A DNA stretch of 64,000 bases from the NCBI GenBank assembly GCA_016712525.1, contig JADJQX010000001.1:868001-932000 (forward strand), in the 5' to 3' direction. The DNA is from Myxococcales bacterium. GTDB taxonomy: Bacteria > Myxococcota_A > Polyangia > Polyangiales > Polyangiaceae. The notes beneath the pieces were generated by a model, which was given only the letters and a program-made list of their open reading frames with translations, was not told where the DNA came from and made no database searches. Below are positions 1 through 8,741 of this stretch, piece after piece; position 1 is the first letter of the stretch; the number at the start of each line of letters is the position of its first letter. The position numbers were made by a program, and so were the translations under genes.

Positions 1-2
1 GC

Positions 3-281
3 ACCCAAGCGATCGTCGACCGCATCACCGCCGAGGTGGCCGACCTCCGCGCCCTGGCGAAGGAGCTCGACTGCTCCATGGGCCGCATCGGCCCCTCGTG
101 CGACGCCGTGATCGCCCGGTGGTGGAGGGTCGGCGGCTCACGCATCGAGAGGCTGACGGGCTCGATGGCGTTCGCCACGCCGTTCGGGCGCTCGGGGCTC
201 GGGCCCCAAGACCTGGTCCGACTCGCCGACGATCTCGAGTCTCTGCGCTTCGCGCCGAACCCGCTCGTGGTCACACCGTAG
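3..281 (+). CDS. C-terminal part of an unidentified protein
   Basis: Reading frame open from the left edge to a TAG at 279-281, so about 92 C-terminal residues are visible and the start lies outside the window. The visible part is rich in Ala, Arg and Asp with two likely helices and no motif I recognise. It stops 35 bp before the HIT gene on the same strand, so the two could be co-transcribed. Family unknown; real coding is supported by the continuous frame and by the well-placed downstream gene, but not by homology. Confidence 0.5.
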   Translation, partial: TQAIVDRITAEVADLRALAKELDCSMGRIGPSCDAVIARWWRVGGSRIERLTGSMAFATPFGRSGLGPQDLVRLADDLESLRFAPNPLVVTP

Positions 282-316
282 AGGCTCGCGTACACGAACG
301 CACCTCGTCCCCACGC

Positions 317-832
317 ATGCGAACGTTGTCGAAAGACGAGGCCCTCGCGGCCCTCGAAGAGAGCCGGAACAACGTTCCTGCCCGCTACGCCGGCTGTGTG
401 ATGTGCGCGCTCGCGGAAGGGGCGCTCTCGCCACGCCTCGTCGTGCACGAGACGCCCCACACCGTGTGCGTCCTCGACGCGTTCGCCGCCCGCCCGGGTC
501 ACCTGCTCGTCGTCGCGCGGCGCCACCTCCGCACGCTCCGCGATGTCCCTTGGGAGGTGCACGCGGACATGTCCCGCGTCGCATGGCGTGCGGCGCGCGC
601 GCTCGAAGGCCGAGGGGCGAAGCGCGTCTACGTGGCCCAGCTCGGCTCGCCCGTCGATCTCCCCACGAGCTACGCGCACGCCCACACCCACGTCGTGCCG
701 GTCGACGAGGTCGACGAACGCGCGCGCCCCGCCGCGGTGTTCTCGTGGTCGAGCGGCGTGGTCGTCTACGATCCCGGCGAAGGCGAGGAGCTCGCCCACA
801 CGCTCGCGCTCGCGCTCGCCACCGAAGCGTGA
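317..832 (+). CDS. HIT-family nucleotide hydrolase/transferase
   Basis: A 171-residue protein ending in the histidine-triad signature: residues 119-129 read YAHAHTHVVPV, giving His121, His123 and His125 in the H-x-H-x-H pattern of the HIT superfamily, whose members hydrolyse or transfer nucleoside phosphoramidates or dinucleoside polyphosphates. An N-terminal CVMC (27-30) matches the Cys pair often seen near the start of HIT proteins. The reading frame is open further upstream, but the ATG at 317 fits the family length and places the Cys pair correctly. Cytoplasmic by absence of a signal. The exact substrate cannot be told from sequence. Confidence 0.85.
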   Translation: MRTLSKDEALAALEESRNNVPARYAGCVMCALAEGALSPRLVVHETPHTVCVLDAFAARPGHLLVVARRHLRTLRDVPWEVHADMSRVAWRAARALEGRGAKRVYVAQLGSPVDLPTSYAHAHTHVVPVDEVDERARPAAVFSWSSGVVVYDPGEGEELAHTLALALATEA

Positions 833-929
833 AGCAGGCCTCGCGTTCGCCCGATTGTTCCGTGGACGAGACGGTGCATGCAGGCGGCTCCCCCTAATCG
901 ACGAGGGCGTTCGGCGGCATGGTGTCGCC

Positions 930-1883
930 ATGCCCCGCGACGAGGCCCCCTCACGAACCCCGAGCGGCGAGCACGGTCGGCGCACGTTCCTCCGAGCGGT
1001 CGCGGCCCTAGGGGGCGCGGCGGCCCTCGCGTCGGCGGGATGCAGCCGCGCCTCGAAAGAACCCGCCCCCGTCGACACCCAAGGATCCTCCATGGGTACG
1101 GCAAGCCACTCGCCTCGGATGCCCGTCGTCTTCGTCGGGCACGGCTCGCCTATGAACGTGCTCGAGAGGAACCGCTTCAGCGAGGGGTTCACCGCGCTCC
1201 GTGGGCTCGTCCCCAAGCCTCGCGCGATCCTGGCCATCTCGGCCCACTGGTACGTACGCGGGACGTACCTCACGTCGGCCCCACACCCGAAGACCATCCA
1301 CGACTTTTCGGGCTTCCCCAAGGCCCTCTACGAGATCGAGTACCACTCACCGGGCAGCGTCGACCTCGCCACCCGCACGCAGGCCTTGCTCGCGCAGTCC
1401 GAGCTACGTGCCGACTGGGGCCTCGACCACGGGACGTGGAGCGTTCTCCGCTGGATGTTCCCCGAGGCCGACGTGCCCGTGGTGCAGCTCTCCCTGGATC
1501 GAAGGCTCGACGCACGAGGCCACCTCGCGCTCGCGAAGAGCCTCTCCACCCTCCGCGACGACGGCGTGCTCATCCTCGGGAGCGGCAACGTGACCCACAA
1601 CCTCGGCGACGCGATCGACCGCATGCAGTCGGGCGATACGTCGACCCCCGAGTGGGCGACTCGGTTCGACGAAGCGGCCAAACGCGCCCTCCTCGACCAC
1701 GACGAGGCGGCGATCGCGGCCCTCCGCGACACGAGAGACGGCCCCCTCGCCCACCCCTCGCCCGACCACCTCCTCCCACTCCTCTACACCTTCGCGGCGA
1801 CCACGAAGGACGAGCGCGTTCGCTTCACGAGCGAAGCGTTCGACCTCGGCTCGATCTCCATGCGCAACGTGGTGTGGGGATAG
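930..1883 (+). CDS. Tat-exported LigB/YgiD-type extradiol dioxygenase
   Basis: A 317-residue protein whose C-terminal ~260 residues match the 4,5-DOPA/aromatic ring-opening dioxygenase class III family (YgiD-like). Visible motifs are FVGHGSPMN with the first metal-binding His, SAHWYVRG with a second His, GLDHGTWSVLRWMFP, and ILGSGNVTHNL near the end. The family uses a non-haem metal to cleave catechols. Before the domain is an unusual N-terminus with a twin-arginine stretch (GRRTFLRAVAAL) and a lipobox-like ASAGC, suggesting Tat export and lipid anchoring; plain YgiD proteins are cytoplasmic and about 265 residues. Start chosen at the ATG that gives this signal. Stands 97 bp after the HIT gene. 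Substrate unknown. Confidence 0.85.
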   Translation: MPRDEAPSRTPSGEHGRRTFLRAVAALGGAAALASAGCSRASKEPAPVDTQGSSMGTASHSPRMPVVFVGHGSPMNVLERNRFSEGFTALRGLVPKPRAILAISAHWYVRGTYLTSAPHPKTIHDFSGFPKALYEIEYHSPGSVDLATRTQALLAQSELRADWGLDHGTWSVLRWMFPEADVPVVQLSLDRRLDARGHLALAKSLSTLRDDGVLILGSGNVTHNLGDAIDRMQSGDTSTPEWATRFDEAAKRALLDHDEAAIAALRDTRDGPLAHPSPDHLLPLLYTFAATTKDERVRFTSEAFDLGSISMRNVVWG

Positions 1884-1925
1884 CGCGGAGCCGCGGGGTG
1901 GCTCTCGGCGCATGGGCGCGCGCGG

Positions 1926-3551
1926 CTACTTTTTGTGGGGCGCGGGCTTCTTGGGCTTCACGGTGACGTGCGGCGCCGGCGCGGGGTGAGCCACGGGCAC
2001 GGCCGCCTTCGACGCCGCGTGGTGCGGGGTCGGCTTGGGCTTGTCCTCCGCCGGACCTGCGATCTCGAACGCGACCGAAGCCGACGCCTCTCCGCCTGCC
2101 GCGGGCGACGAAGGCACCGAAGGCCGAGGCCCGGAGCTCGCCACCGCGGGCTCGTCGCGAGGTTCCTCCGGCGGCGCACCTCGAGAACCGCCGAACGCCA
2201 CGATCCCGAGCACCACCACGAGGGCCGCACCCACCGCCGCGAACGCGCGCCACGGCAGGGGCGTCGTGGGCACGACGGGGGGATCCGCTTCGTCGTCGGC
2301 GAGCGCGCGGGCGCTCGCGTGCGAGGTCGAGAGGGGCACGGTCTCGCGGTCCTCGGGCTCGGCCGCGCTCACTCTCGTCGGGCCGAGCTCGACGGTCTCC
2401 CGCTCGGACTGCGAGGGAGCCGCGGGGCGCACGGTCTTGGGGCTAAGGCTCTCCGGAGCGCGGCTCGCGGGGGGCGAGGCGAACGGGGAAGCCACGGCGA
2501 CCAGCGTCTCGGCGAAGGCCACGGCGCGAGCGTCCTTCGGCGGCGACACGGTCGGCGGAGACACGGTCGGCGGAGACACGGTCTCTACGTCCGCGCTGGC
2601 GAGGCTCTCGGGCTCCGCGGACGGCTCCGGTGCGCTCACGGCCGGAGCCACGAGGAGCTTCGACGAGCCGCGGTACCCGAGCACCTCCCGGGCGGCGCGA
2701 ACGTCGGCGAGCATGGCGGCGGCCGTGGGATAGCGGTCGGCCTTGGCGAACGCGAGGGCCCGATCCACGATCGCCGCGACCTCGGGCGACACACGCGGGA
2801 ACACGTCGGCGAGCTTCGGCGCCGGATCACGCTGCATCTTCACGAGCACCTGGATCGCGTTGTCGCCTTCGTGCACACGTCGGCCCGAGAGCACGCGGAA
2901 GATCGTGGCCCCGAGCGCGAAGAGATCCGTGCGCCCGTCGATCTCGTCGCCCTTGCCGAGGGCCTGCTCGGGCGACATGTACGCCGGCGTGCCGAGCGCC
3001 TTTCCGGCGTTCGTCGCGTGGCCGAGGTCGGAGATGCGCGCCAGCCCGAAATCGAGGATTTTTACGCGTACTTTCCCCTCGTCGCGCGAGAGGAACAGGT
3101 TCTCCGGCTTCAAGTCCCGATGAACGACGCCGTTCGTGTGGGCGACCGCGAGCACGTCGAGCACTTGCTCGGCGATCTCGAGCAGCTCGTGCTCCCCGAG
3201 AGGTGGGCTCTTTCGCTGACGTTCGTCGAGCGACTCGCCCTCGAGCAGCTCCATCACGAGGTACGCGGTGCCCTCGTCCGGGCCGGACTCGACCACGTCG
3301 TCGTCGAGCACGCGCACGGCCCCCTTGTGCTCCACCTTGTTGGCCGCGTACCCCTCGCGCAAGAAGCGCTCACGCACCTCGGGCTCCCGCGCGAGCATCC
3401 GATGCAAGAGCTTCACGGCCGCGCGCGCGCCGTTCCGATGACGCGCCTCGTAGACGGCCCCCATCGCCCCCGAGCCGAGGAGCCGTTCGAGTGTCCACTT
3501 CTGGTCGAGCACGGAGCCGACCCGCGACTCGTCCGTGCGGCTCATGCGCAA
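1926..3551 (-). CDS. Membrane-anchored Ser/Thr protein kinase
   Basis: A 541-residue Hanks-type kinase. The N-terminal catalytic domain (about 15-290) shows the glycine-rich loop GSGAMGAVYEA, catalytic Lys47, HRDLKPEN (144-151), DFG at 167-169 and GTPAYMSPEQ, so it is an intact RD kinase. Next is a Ser/Pro/Thr-rich linker that includes a short SPPTV repeat near 326-338. A single membrane segment lies at about 435-455, and the Pro/Lys-rich tail is predicted to be outside. No sensor domain of known type is seen. It runs in the same direction as the AraC gene upstream, 100 bp away, and converges on the dioxygenase gene. ATG 3551 and ATG 3545 are both possible starts. Confidence 0.93.
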   Translation of the reverse strand: MRMSRTDESRVGSVLDQKWTLERLLGSGAMGAVYEARHRNGARAAVKLLHRMLAREPEVRERFLREGYAANKVEHKGAVRVLDDDVVESGPDEGTAYLVMELLEGESLDERQRKSPPLGEHELLEIAEQVLDVLAVAHTNGVVHRDLKPENLFLSRDEGKVRVKILDFGLARISDLGHATNAGKALGTPAYMSPEQALGKGDEIDGRTDLFALGATIFRVLSGRRVHEGDNAIQVLVKMQRDPAPKLADVFPRVSPEVAAIVDRALAFAKADRYPTAAAMLADVRAAREVLGYRGSSKLLVAPAVSAPEPSAEPESLASADVETVSPPTVSPPTVSPPKDARAVAFAETLVAVASPFASPPASRAPESLSPKTVRPAAPSQSERETVELGPTRVSAAEPEDRETVPLSTSHASARALADDEADPPVVPTTPLPWRAFAAVGAALVVVLGIVAFGGSRGAPPEEPRDEPAVASSGPRPSVPSSPAAGGEASASVAFEIAGPAEDKPKPTPHHAASKAAVPVAHPAPAPHVTVKPKKPAPHKK

Positions 3552-3651
3552 AGGCTAGCGAGGTCTCGGCGTCCAGGCGAACGGATTCGCGACCTCCCAC
3601 GAGGGGCGAGGACGTCGTACATCGTCTTCTCCTCGCGGCGCGAGGGCACGC

Positions 3652-4530
3652 TCACCCGGGCACGACGATGCCGCTCGAGAACCGCGCTCGTAGCGTACGC
3701 GGAGGGGGCATGCCGTGGATCGCGAGGGCCCGAACGAGGGCCGTCGCCGATGCATAGCCGACCTCGGACGCGACGTCGGCGACGGTGCCGTGCCCATTTC
3801 CGACGAGGACCGCGGCGATCTGGACACGCCAGCGGTTTCTGAGGTCCCGCCACGAGCGCGCGTTTTGGTGGTGCTTGCGCATGTACTCGCGGATCCGCCT
3901 CTGGAGCTGCCGCTCCGAGAGCCCGACGGCCTCCGCGAGCGTGCGGGCGTCGGCCGCGGTCGCGAGGCTCGCGAGCTGGGCGTCGAGACCGGCTGCGATG
4001 CGCACCTCGAGCTCGGTCGGTCCTCCCACGAGCGCTTCGGACGAGAGCCCGTGGTCGACACCCGCCGCAGAAAAGGCTTCGAATGCGTCGTGGAACGTAG
4101 CGCGCTGTTCGGAGTGGGGGTCCTCGAGGCGCACGCGGAGCGCGTCCGTGCGCGTCGACGTACCCATCCGCACCGGGCCGGAGAGCGACGACCCGCGATC
4201 GATAGGCCACTCGAGCTCGACGAAGCCTGCGTCCTCGAAGCGCCCGCGCGCCATGAGCTCCGGCCGCAGGAGCACGACGTCCCCCGGTAGCGCGACGAGC
4301 TCGTCCCACACGATCCGCCCCTCGTTCACGGCGAGCGCTAGGGCGTGGCTCGGCGTCGCGACCCACGGGAACGCGCGCGTGAGGACGCGTTCGTCCACGA
4401 CGATCCCGGCGTATCGGGTCGCCCGCAGGACGACGTCGGGACGACGCAAGGAGACGACGCGTAGGCGGCAAGACGAGCGACGTGCCTCGAAGCGAAGGTC
4501 GGACCGGACGGCGAGGGGCTCCCGTTCCAC
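3652..4530 (-). CDS. AraC-family transcriptional regulator
   Basis: About 292 residues. The C-terminal ~100 residues form the double helix-turn-helix of AraC proteins: a first HTH around RTLAEAVGLSERQLQRRI and a second around VADVASEVGYASATALVRAL, followed by the Pro-rich end of the domain. The N-terminal half looks like a cupin-type effector-binding region but has no clear motif. The open frame runs much further upstream, where it lies antisense to the next gene. I chose the GTG at 4530 because the upstream part is Arg/Ser-rich shadow sequence; the start is uncertain by tens of residues. Divergent from the EEP-hydrolase gene, which it may regulate. Confidence 0.75.
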   Translation of the reverse strand: MEREPLAVRSDLRFEARRSSCRLRVVSLRRPDVVLRATRYAGIVVDERVLTRAFPWVATPSHALALAVNEGRIVWDELVALPGDVVLLRPELMARGRFEDAGFVELEWPIDRGSSLSGPVRMGTSTRTDALRVRLEDPHSEQRATFHDAFEAFSAAGVDHGLSSEALVGGPTELEVRIAAGLDAQLASLATAADARTLAEAVGLSERQLQRRIREYMRKHHQNARSWRDLRNRWRVQIAAVLVGNGHGTVADVASEVGYASATALVRALAIHGMPPPRTLRARFSSGIVVPG

Positions 4531-4732
4531 GCGTCGAGAGTACCGAAAAATCCCGTCGCCTGGCGCGCACCACGTCGAGCGCGTCGTCCCGGCTCGCGAG
4601 GGAGACCCACACGCCACCCACCGCACGGTCACGCGTCGCGTCGTTCGAAAGACGCGGCGACACGCTCGCGCGAGGAGTAGGGTTGGGCGAGCGTCGCCCG
4701 CGGGGGGCCCGAAACGACACTCGAGGACCGTC

Positions 4733-5764
4733 TTGCGATCACTTTGCCCCTCGCTCCCACGCACGACGCTCCTCGCTCTCGCGTGGGCCGCCATGGTGAG
4801 CCTCGCCTTCGCCGCTTGCGGGGGCACCCCATCCGTCCCGAAGGACGCCGAGGCTCCACGAGAGGACGCGTCCGCGGACGCGCAAGCCCCCGTCCCGGAC
4901 GAGGACGCCTCCCTCTCCGATGCGGGCGGCGACACGACGGACGACCGCACCCTCCCCGACGCGACGGCCGACTGCGGCACAGAACGGCTCCGTGTCGTCG
5001 CCGGAAATCTCTCGGGCACGGGCGCCACGTACGACGATGGCCGAGGCGCGCGCATCTTCAAAGGGCTCTCGCCCGATGTCGCGCTCGTGCAGGAGCTCCG
5101 GTACGGCGACGACTCCGCGGCGGCCGAGCGAGCCTTCGTGGACGAGGCCTTCGGACCGACGTTCGCCTTCGTGCGTGGTCGGCTCTCCAATGGCTCGGAC
5201 ATCCCGAACGCCGTCGTCTCCCGCTTCCCCATCCTCGCTTCGGGCGAGTGGACCGACCCCGAGGTCGGGAACCGGACGTTCGTCTGGGCGCAGATCGACG
5301 TCCCCGGCCCGCGCGATCTCTACGCGGTGAGCGTGCATCTCCTCACGACGAACGCCACCGCGCGCAACCTCGAAGCGAAGGCGCTCGTCGCGGAGATCGC
5401 GAAGCTCCCGCCGGGCAGCCTCGTCGTGCTCGGCGGCGACCTCAACACGACGATCCGCAACGAGACCGCCCTCGGTACCTTCGCGGGGACGCTCGCGACC
5501 GACGGCCCGTTTCCGGTCGACCAGGCCGGCAACACGAACACGAACGAGCCCCGCTCCCGCCCCTACGACTGGGTGCTCGCGGCGCCCACGCTCGACGCCT
5601 GCCGCACGCCGGTCACGATCGGCGCGCAGACCTTCCCCTCGGGCCTCGTGTTCGACTCACGCGTGTACACGCCGCTCGAGGACGTCACGCCGGTGCGCAT
5701 GTCGGACAGCGCCTCACCTCTCCAACATATGGCCATCGTTCGGGATTTCGTCCTTCCGAGGTGA
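4733..5764 (+). CDS. Lipoprotein of the endonuclease/exonuclease/phosphatase family
   Basis: A 343-residue exported hydrolase. The N-terminus has two Arg, a hydrophobic core and a lipobox (AFAAC), then an Asp/Ala/Pro-rich linker. The catalytic domain carries EEP-family motifs: a metal-binding Glu in VQELR, the G-D-L-N of GGDLNTT, and QHMAIVRDF near the end in the place of the family SDH. EEP enzymes cleave phosphodiesters or phosphomonoesters (nucleases, sphingomyelinases, phosphatases); which applies here is not visible. The TTG at 4733 gives the best signal peptide; ATG 4793 would remove it. Its last 51 bases overlap the end of the convergent kinase gene. Confidence 0.82.
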   Translation: MRSLCPSLPRTTLLALAWAAMVSLAFAACGGTPSVPKDAEAPREDASADAQAPVPDEDASLSDAGGDTTDDRTLPDATADCGTERLRVVAGNLSGTGATYDDGRGARIFKGLSPDVALVQELRYGDDSAAAERAFVDEAFGPTFAFVRGRLSNGSDIPNAVVSRFPILASGEWTDPEVGNRTFVWAQIDVPGPRDLYAVSVHLLTTNATARNLEAKALVAEIAKLPPGSLVVLGGDLNTTIRNETALGTFAGTLATDGPFPVDQAGNTNTNEPRSRPYDWVLAAPTLDACRTPVTIGAQTFPSGLVFDSRVYTPLEDVTPVRMSDSASPLQHMAIVRDFVLPR

Positions 5765-7639
5765 CTTCTCCGAGGTCGCGCCGCGCAGCGCGTACGCGGC
5801 GGAGACCACGGCGAGCACCGCCGACACGTTGAAGACGGCCGTCGGATACTGCGGGAGGAAGCGCACCGCGACGGCGCCGGCCACGAGGAAGGCGACGGCG
5901 ACGAGCGCTCGCCTCGTCACGAACACCGCGACGCCGAACGCGAACGCGGCCCCGACGAGCAGGTCTCCGGCGACGACGTGAGCGCCCCTGTGCCCCATCG
6001 ACAGGACCAACGCGCGGTGGGCGACGAGGCCGACCGCTGCGCCCGCACCGACCGCGAGGAGACGCCGGCCGATCGCGTTCCCGAAGAGCGAGCGCCCCAC
6101 GGTCACGACGGCGAGCGCCGCGAGCACGGTGAGGCCGACGGGAATGGCGAGCGCGTCTCCCATGGCCAGGGTCTCGAACGCGTCCTCCGGGAGGGGCTCG
6201 AGACCTCCACCGAAGATCGTCGTCGCGACGGCCAGCGCCGCGACGACCGCGAGCCCCCACGTCCTCGCGCGCGCGCCGACCCCGAGATCCGCGTCCCGAC
6301 GCGCACGCCGGAGCTCTCTGTCGCTCGCGGCCCGCCCCGAGAGGAGCGCTTCGAGGGCGACGAGGCGCTCTGCAAGGGGAGCGGGCACCTCGTCCATGGC
6401 CTCCGCGCACTCCCGGGCGCCGACGAGGTTCTCGCGCGACAGCTCGAGGTCCATCGTGGCGCGCAGCGCGGACGCGAGCCCCTCGCGCGCGACGGGATTT
6501 TCGGACCACCTCGCGAGCGCGCTCCGGAAGGCGAACGTCGCCTCCGCGAGCCTCTTCACCCGCTCGCGCGCCGACGCCTCCGAGGTCTCCGCGCTCGAGG
6601 ACGAGACGAGGCACGCTTCCCCCTCGCGCGCGAGCGCCATCGAGTCCACGTGCTCGAGGAAGTCCGCGAGGGCCGCGCGGAAGGCGAGCGCGCTCGCTGG
6701 CCTCTTCGCGGGGTCGAGGGCCGTCGCTTGGTTCGCGAGCCTTCCGAGCTCGTCGGGCACGTCCGCGCCGTAGACGACGGGTTCGGAGCGCGCCGCCCGT
6801 TCGAGGGCCTGGCGCACGGTGTCTCCGACGTGACGAGGCCCGCGGGCGAGGATCGTGTGGAGGAGGCCGCCCAAGAGATAGACGTCGGTCCACACCCCGA
6901 GCGCCTCGGCGCGCACCACCTCGGGCGCGACGTACGCCGGCGTCCCCGCGAAGGACCGCCCCGACCTCGCCTTCGTGACGTCCTCCGCGATCCCCCAGTC
7001 GACGACGTAGACCTCGCCGAGGGAGCCGACGAGCACGTTGTCGGGCTTGAGGTCGAGGTGCAGGACCCCCCGCAGGTGCGCGCCGTGGACGGTCCGCGCC
7101 ACCTCCATGAGGACGGCGAGATGGGCGCGCAGGCGATCGTGCGGCAGCGTAGGCACGACGGTCCACGGGGCCTCATGCGCGAGGAGATCCGTCCAGCGCT
7201 CGCCGACGATGCGCTTCATGACGAGGACCGGCGTCCCGCTCGCCGTCCGTCCGAGGAGGTGAATCGGCGGGACCCCCGGATGATCGAGGTGCCCCGTGAT
7301 GGCCCCTTCGCGAACGAGCGCGTCCACCTGCTCGACGGCGCGCGGATCCCGAGGGACCTTCACCGCGACCTCGCGGAAGAGAGACCGCTGCTCGGCGAGG
7401 AGCACGCGCCCCATCCCCCCTTCGGCGATCACGCCGCGCACGACGAGGTCCTCGCCTCGCGCGGCGGACGGCTCCTCACCGAGCCCGGGAGGGAACGCGA
7501 CGTCCGCCCTCCCCAGCTCGGCGACCCGCGCCGAAAAGGGAGAGCCAGCGAAAGTCCGAGCGGCCGGCGAGATGGTTTCTCCAGGGGCAGCGGCCGTGGC
7601 GGCGAACGCGAGCGCGTCGTCCGGGGCGTCGTTCGACAT
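5714..7639 (-). CDS. Multi-spanning non-RD Ser/Thr kinase-like protein
   Basis: A 641-residue protein. The kinase-fold domain (about 66-330) has EGGMGRV, VAVKVPRD, and LHLDLKPDN at 193-201, where Leu replaces the Arg of HRD, and VDWGIAED at 213-220, where DWG replaces DFG. The Asp of each motif and the Lys and Asn are kept, so it may be active as a non-RD kinase. After a helical region (about 340-450) there are about six hydrophobic membrane segments between 460 and 620, far more than the usual single span. Ends antisense inside the EEP-hydrolase gene (51-bp tail-to-tail overlap). Divergent from the next kinase gene across 128 bp. Membrane sensor kinase is an inference. Confidence 0.88.
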   Translation of the reverse strand: MSNDAPDDALAFAATAAAPGETISPAARTFAGSPFSARVAELGRADVAFPPGLGEEPSAARGEDLVVRGVIAEGGMGRVLLAEQRSLFREVAVKVPRDPRAVEQVDALVREGAITGHLDHPGVPPIHLLGRTASGTPVLVMKRIVGERWTDLLAHEAPWTVVPTLPHDRLRAHLAVLMEVARTVHGAHLRGVLHLDLKPDNVLVGSLGEVYVVDWGIAEDVTKARSGRSFAGTPAYVAPEVVRAEALGVWTDVYLLGGLLHTILARGPRHVGDTVRQALERAARSEPVVYGADVPDELGRLANQATALDPAKRPASALAFRAALADFLEHVDSMALAREGEACLVSSSSAETSEASARERVKRLAEATFAFRSALARWSENPVAREGLASALRATMDLELSRENLVGARECAEAMDEVPAPLAERLVALEALLSGRAASDRELRRARRDADLGVGARARTWGLAVVAALAVATTIFGGGLEPLPEDAFETLAMGDALAIPVGLTVLAALAVVTVGRSLFGNAIGRRLLAVGAGAAVGLVAHRALVLSMGHRGAHVVAGDLLVGAAFAFGVAVFVTRRALVAVAFLVAGAVAVRFLPQYPTAVFNVSAVLAVVSAAYALRGATSEKSPRKDEIPNDGHMLER

Positions 7640-7767
7640 CCCGAGAGTCTACCCGGACCGCCGCCAGTCGGATGGCCGGCGCGCGACGCGAAGAACGTGG
7701 TGGCTCTATCGGTCGACGAGCGCGAGGGCCGGCTCGTGGTAGCCTCGGAGGCATCCGTGGAGGTTTC

Positions 7768-8691
7768 GTGAGCACTGGAAAAGAGAGCTCTCGCGTGGGC
7801 ACCAAGGTCGGCGCGTATTCGCTCGAGAGGGCCATCGGGCACGGCGGCATGGCGACCGTCTACGCCGCGCGAGGGCCTGGCGGAGCCACGTTCGCCATGA
7901 AGGTGCTGCACCACCCCCTCACGACGGACGAGATCGTCGTGGCCCGCTTCTTCGAGGAGGCCTACCTCGTCAACTCGGTGAAGCACCCGGGCGTGTGCCG
8001 CGTCGTGGACGACGGGGTGTCCGAAGATCGCTGCCCGTACCTCGTCATGGAGCTGCTCGACGGCGAGAGCCTCGAGGCGTGCCTCGCCGCCCGCGGGAAG
8101 CTCACCGTGGGGGACGCGCTCGACATCGGCATCGACGCGGCCGACACGCTGAAGGCCGTGCACGCGGCGGGCATCGTGCACCGCGATCTCTCGCCGGGGA
8201 ACGTGTTCCTCACGACGCAAGGCACGGTAAAGATTCTCGATTTCGGCGTAGGTAAGGGCAAAGCCCTCATCGCGAAGACGCTCGAAGGCTCGCTCCTCGG
8301 CACCCCCGCGTTCATGTCGCCCGAACAGGCGACAGGCTCCGGGAAAGACGTGGTCGACGGCCGCAGCGACGTGTTCTCGCTCGGGGCCGTGCTCTTTCGC
8401 GCGCTCTCGGGCCGCAACGTCCACGACGCCGAGACCACCGTGGCCCAGTGGTTCTCTGCGGCACGAAAAGCGGCCCCGTCCCTCCGCGAGGTCGCACCCG
8501 ACATGCCCGAAGAGATCGTGCGCACGATCGACGCGGCGCTCGCGTTCGAGCGCGACTCACGGCCCGACGCCGCGGCGTTCCATGCCTCGCTCGTTTCGGC
8601 GCGCGCCTTCTTGCGGGGCGACGTGGGCGCCCCCGCGGAGACCTCGTTCGTCGCCATGATCACGGAGCTCCGCGACCTTCAAAAACGCTGA
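7768..8691 (+). CDS. Soluble Ser/Thr protein kinase
   Basis: A compact 307-residue kinase that is almost only catalytic domain: GHGGMATVYAA, FAMKVLHH, GIVHRDLSPGNVF, ILDFGVGKG and GTPAFMSPEQ are all intact. No membrane segment or sensor domain. The GTG at 7768 is preceded by a GGAGG at 7759-7763, which fixes the start although the frame is open earlier. Followed 50 bp later by another kinase gene on the same strand, so the two may form one signalling unit. Loss of the membrane part found in its neighbours suggests it acts on cytoplasmic targets downstream of them; this is inference. Confidence 0.92.
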   Translation: MSTGKESSRVGTKVGAYSLERAIGHGGMATVYAARGPGGATFAMKVLHHPLTTDEIVVARFFEEAYLVNSVKHPGVCRVVDDGVSEDRCPYLVMELLDGESLEACLAARGKLTVGDALDIGIDAADTLKAVHAAGIVHRDLSPGNVFLTTQGTVKILDFGVGKGKALIAKTLEGSLLGTPAFMSPEQATGSGKDVVDGRSDVFSLGAVLFRALSGRNVHDAETTVAQWFSAARKAAPSLREVAPDMPEEIVRTIDAALAFERDSRPDAAAFHASLVSARAFLRGDVGAPAETSFVAMITELRDLQKR

Positions 8692-8741
8692 AGCCCTCGC
8701 CGGGCAACAGTAACCCGCGAAGTTCGTGCTACCGTGCCACG

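Noticed and set aside
1935..3842. Long plus-strand frame opposite the first kinase
   Set aside because: Arg/Gly/His-rich product typical of antisense frames in GC-rich DNA; the minus-strand kinase has all family motifs.
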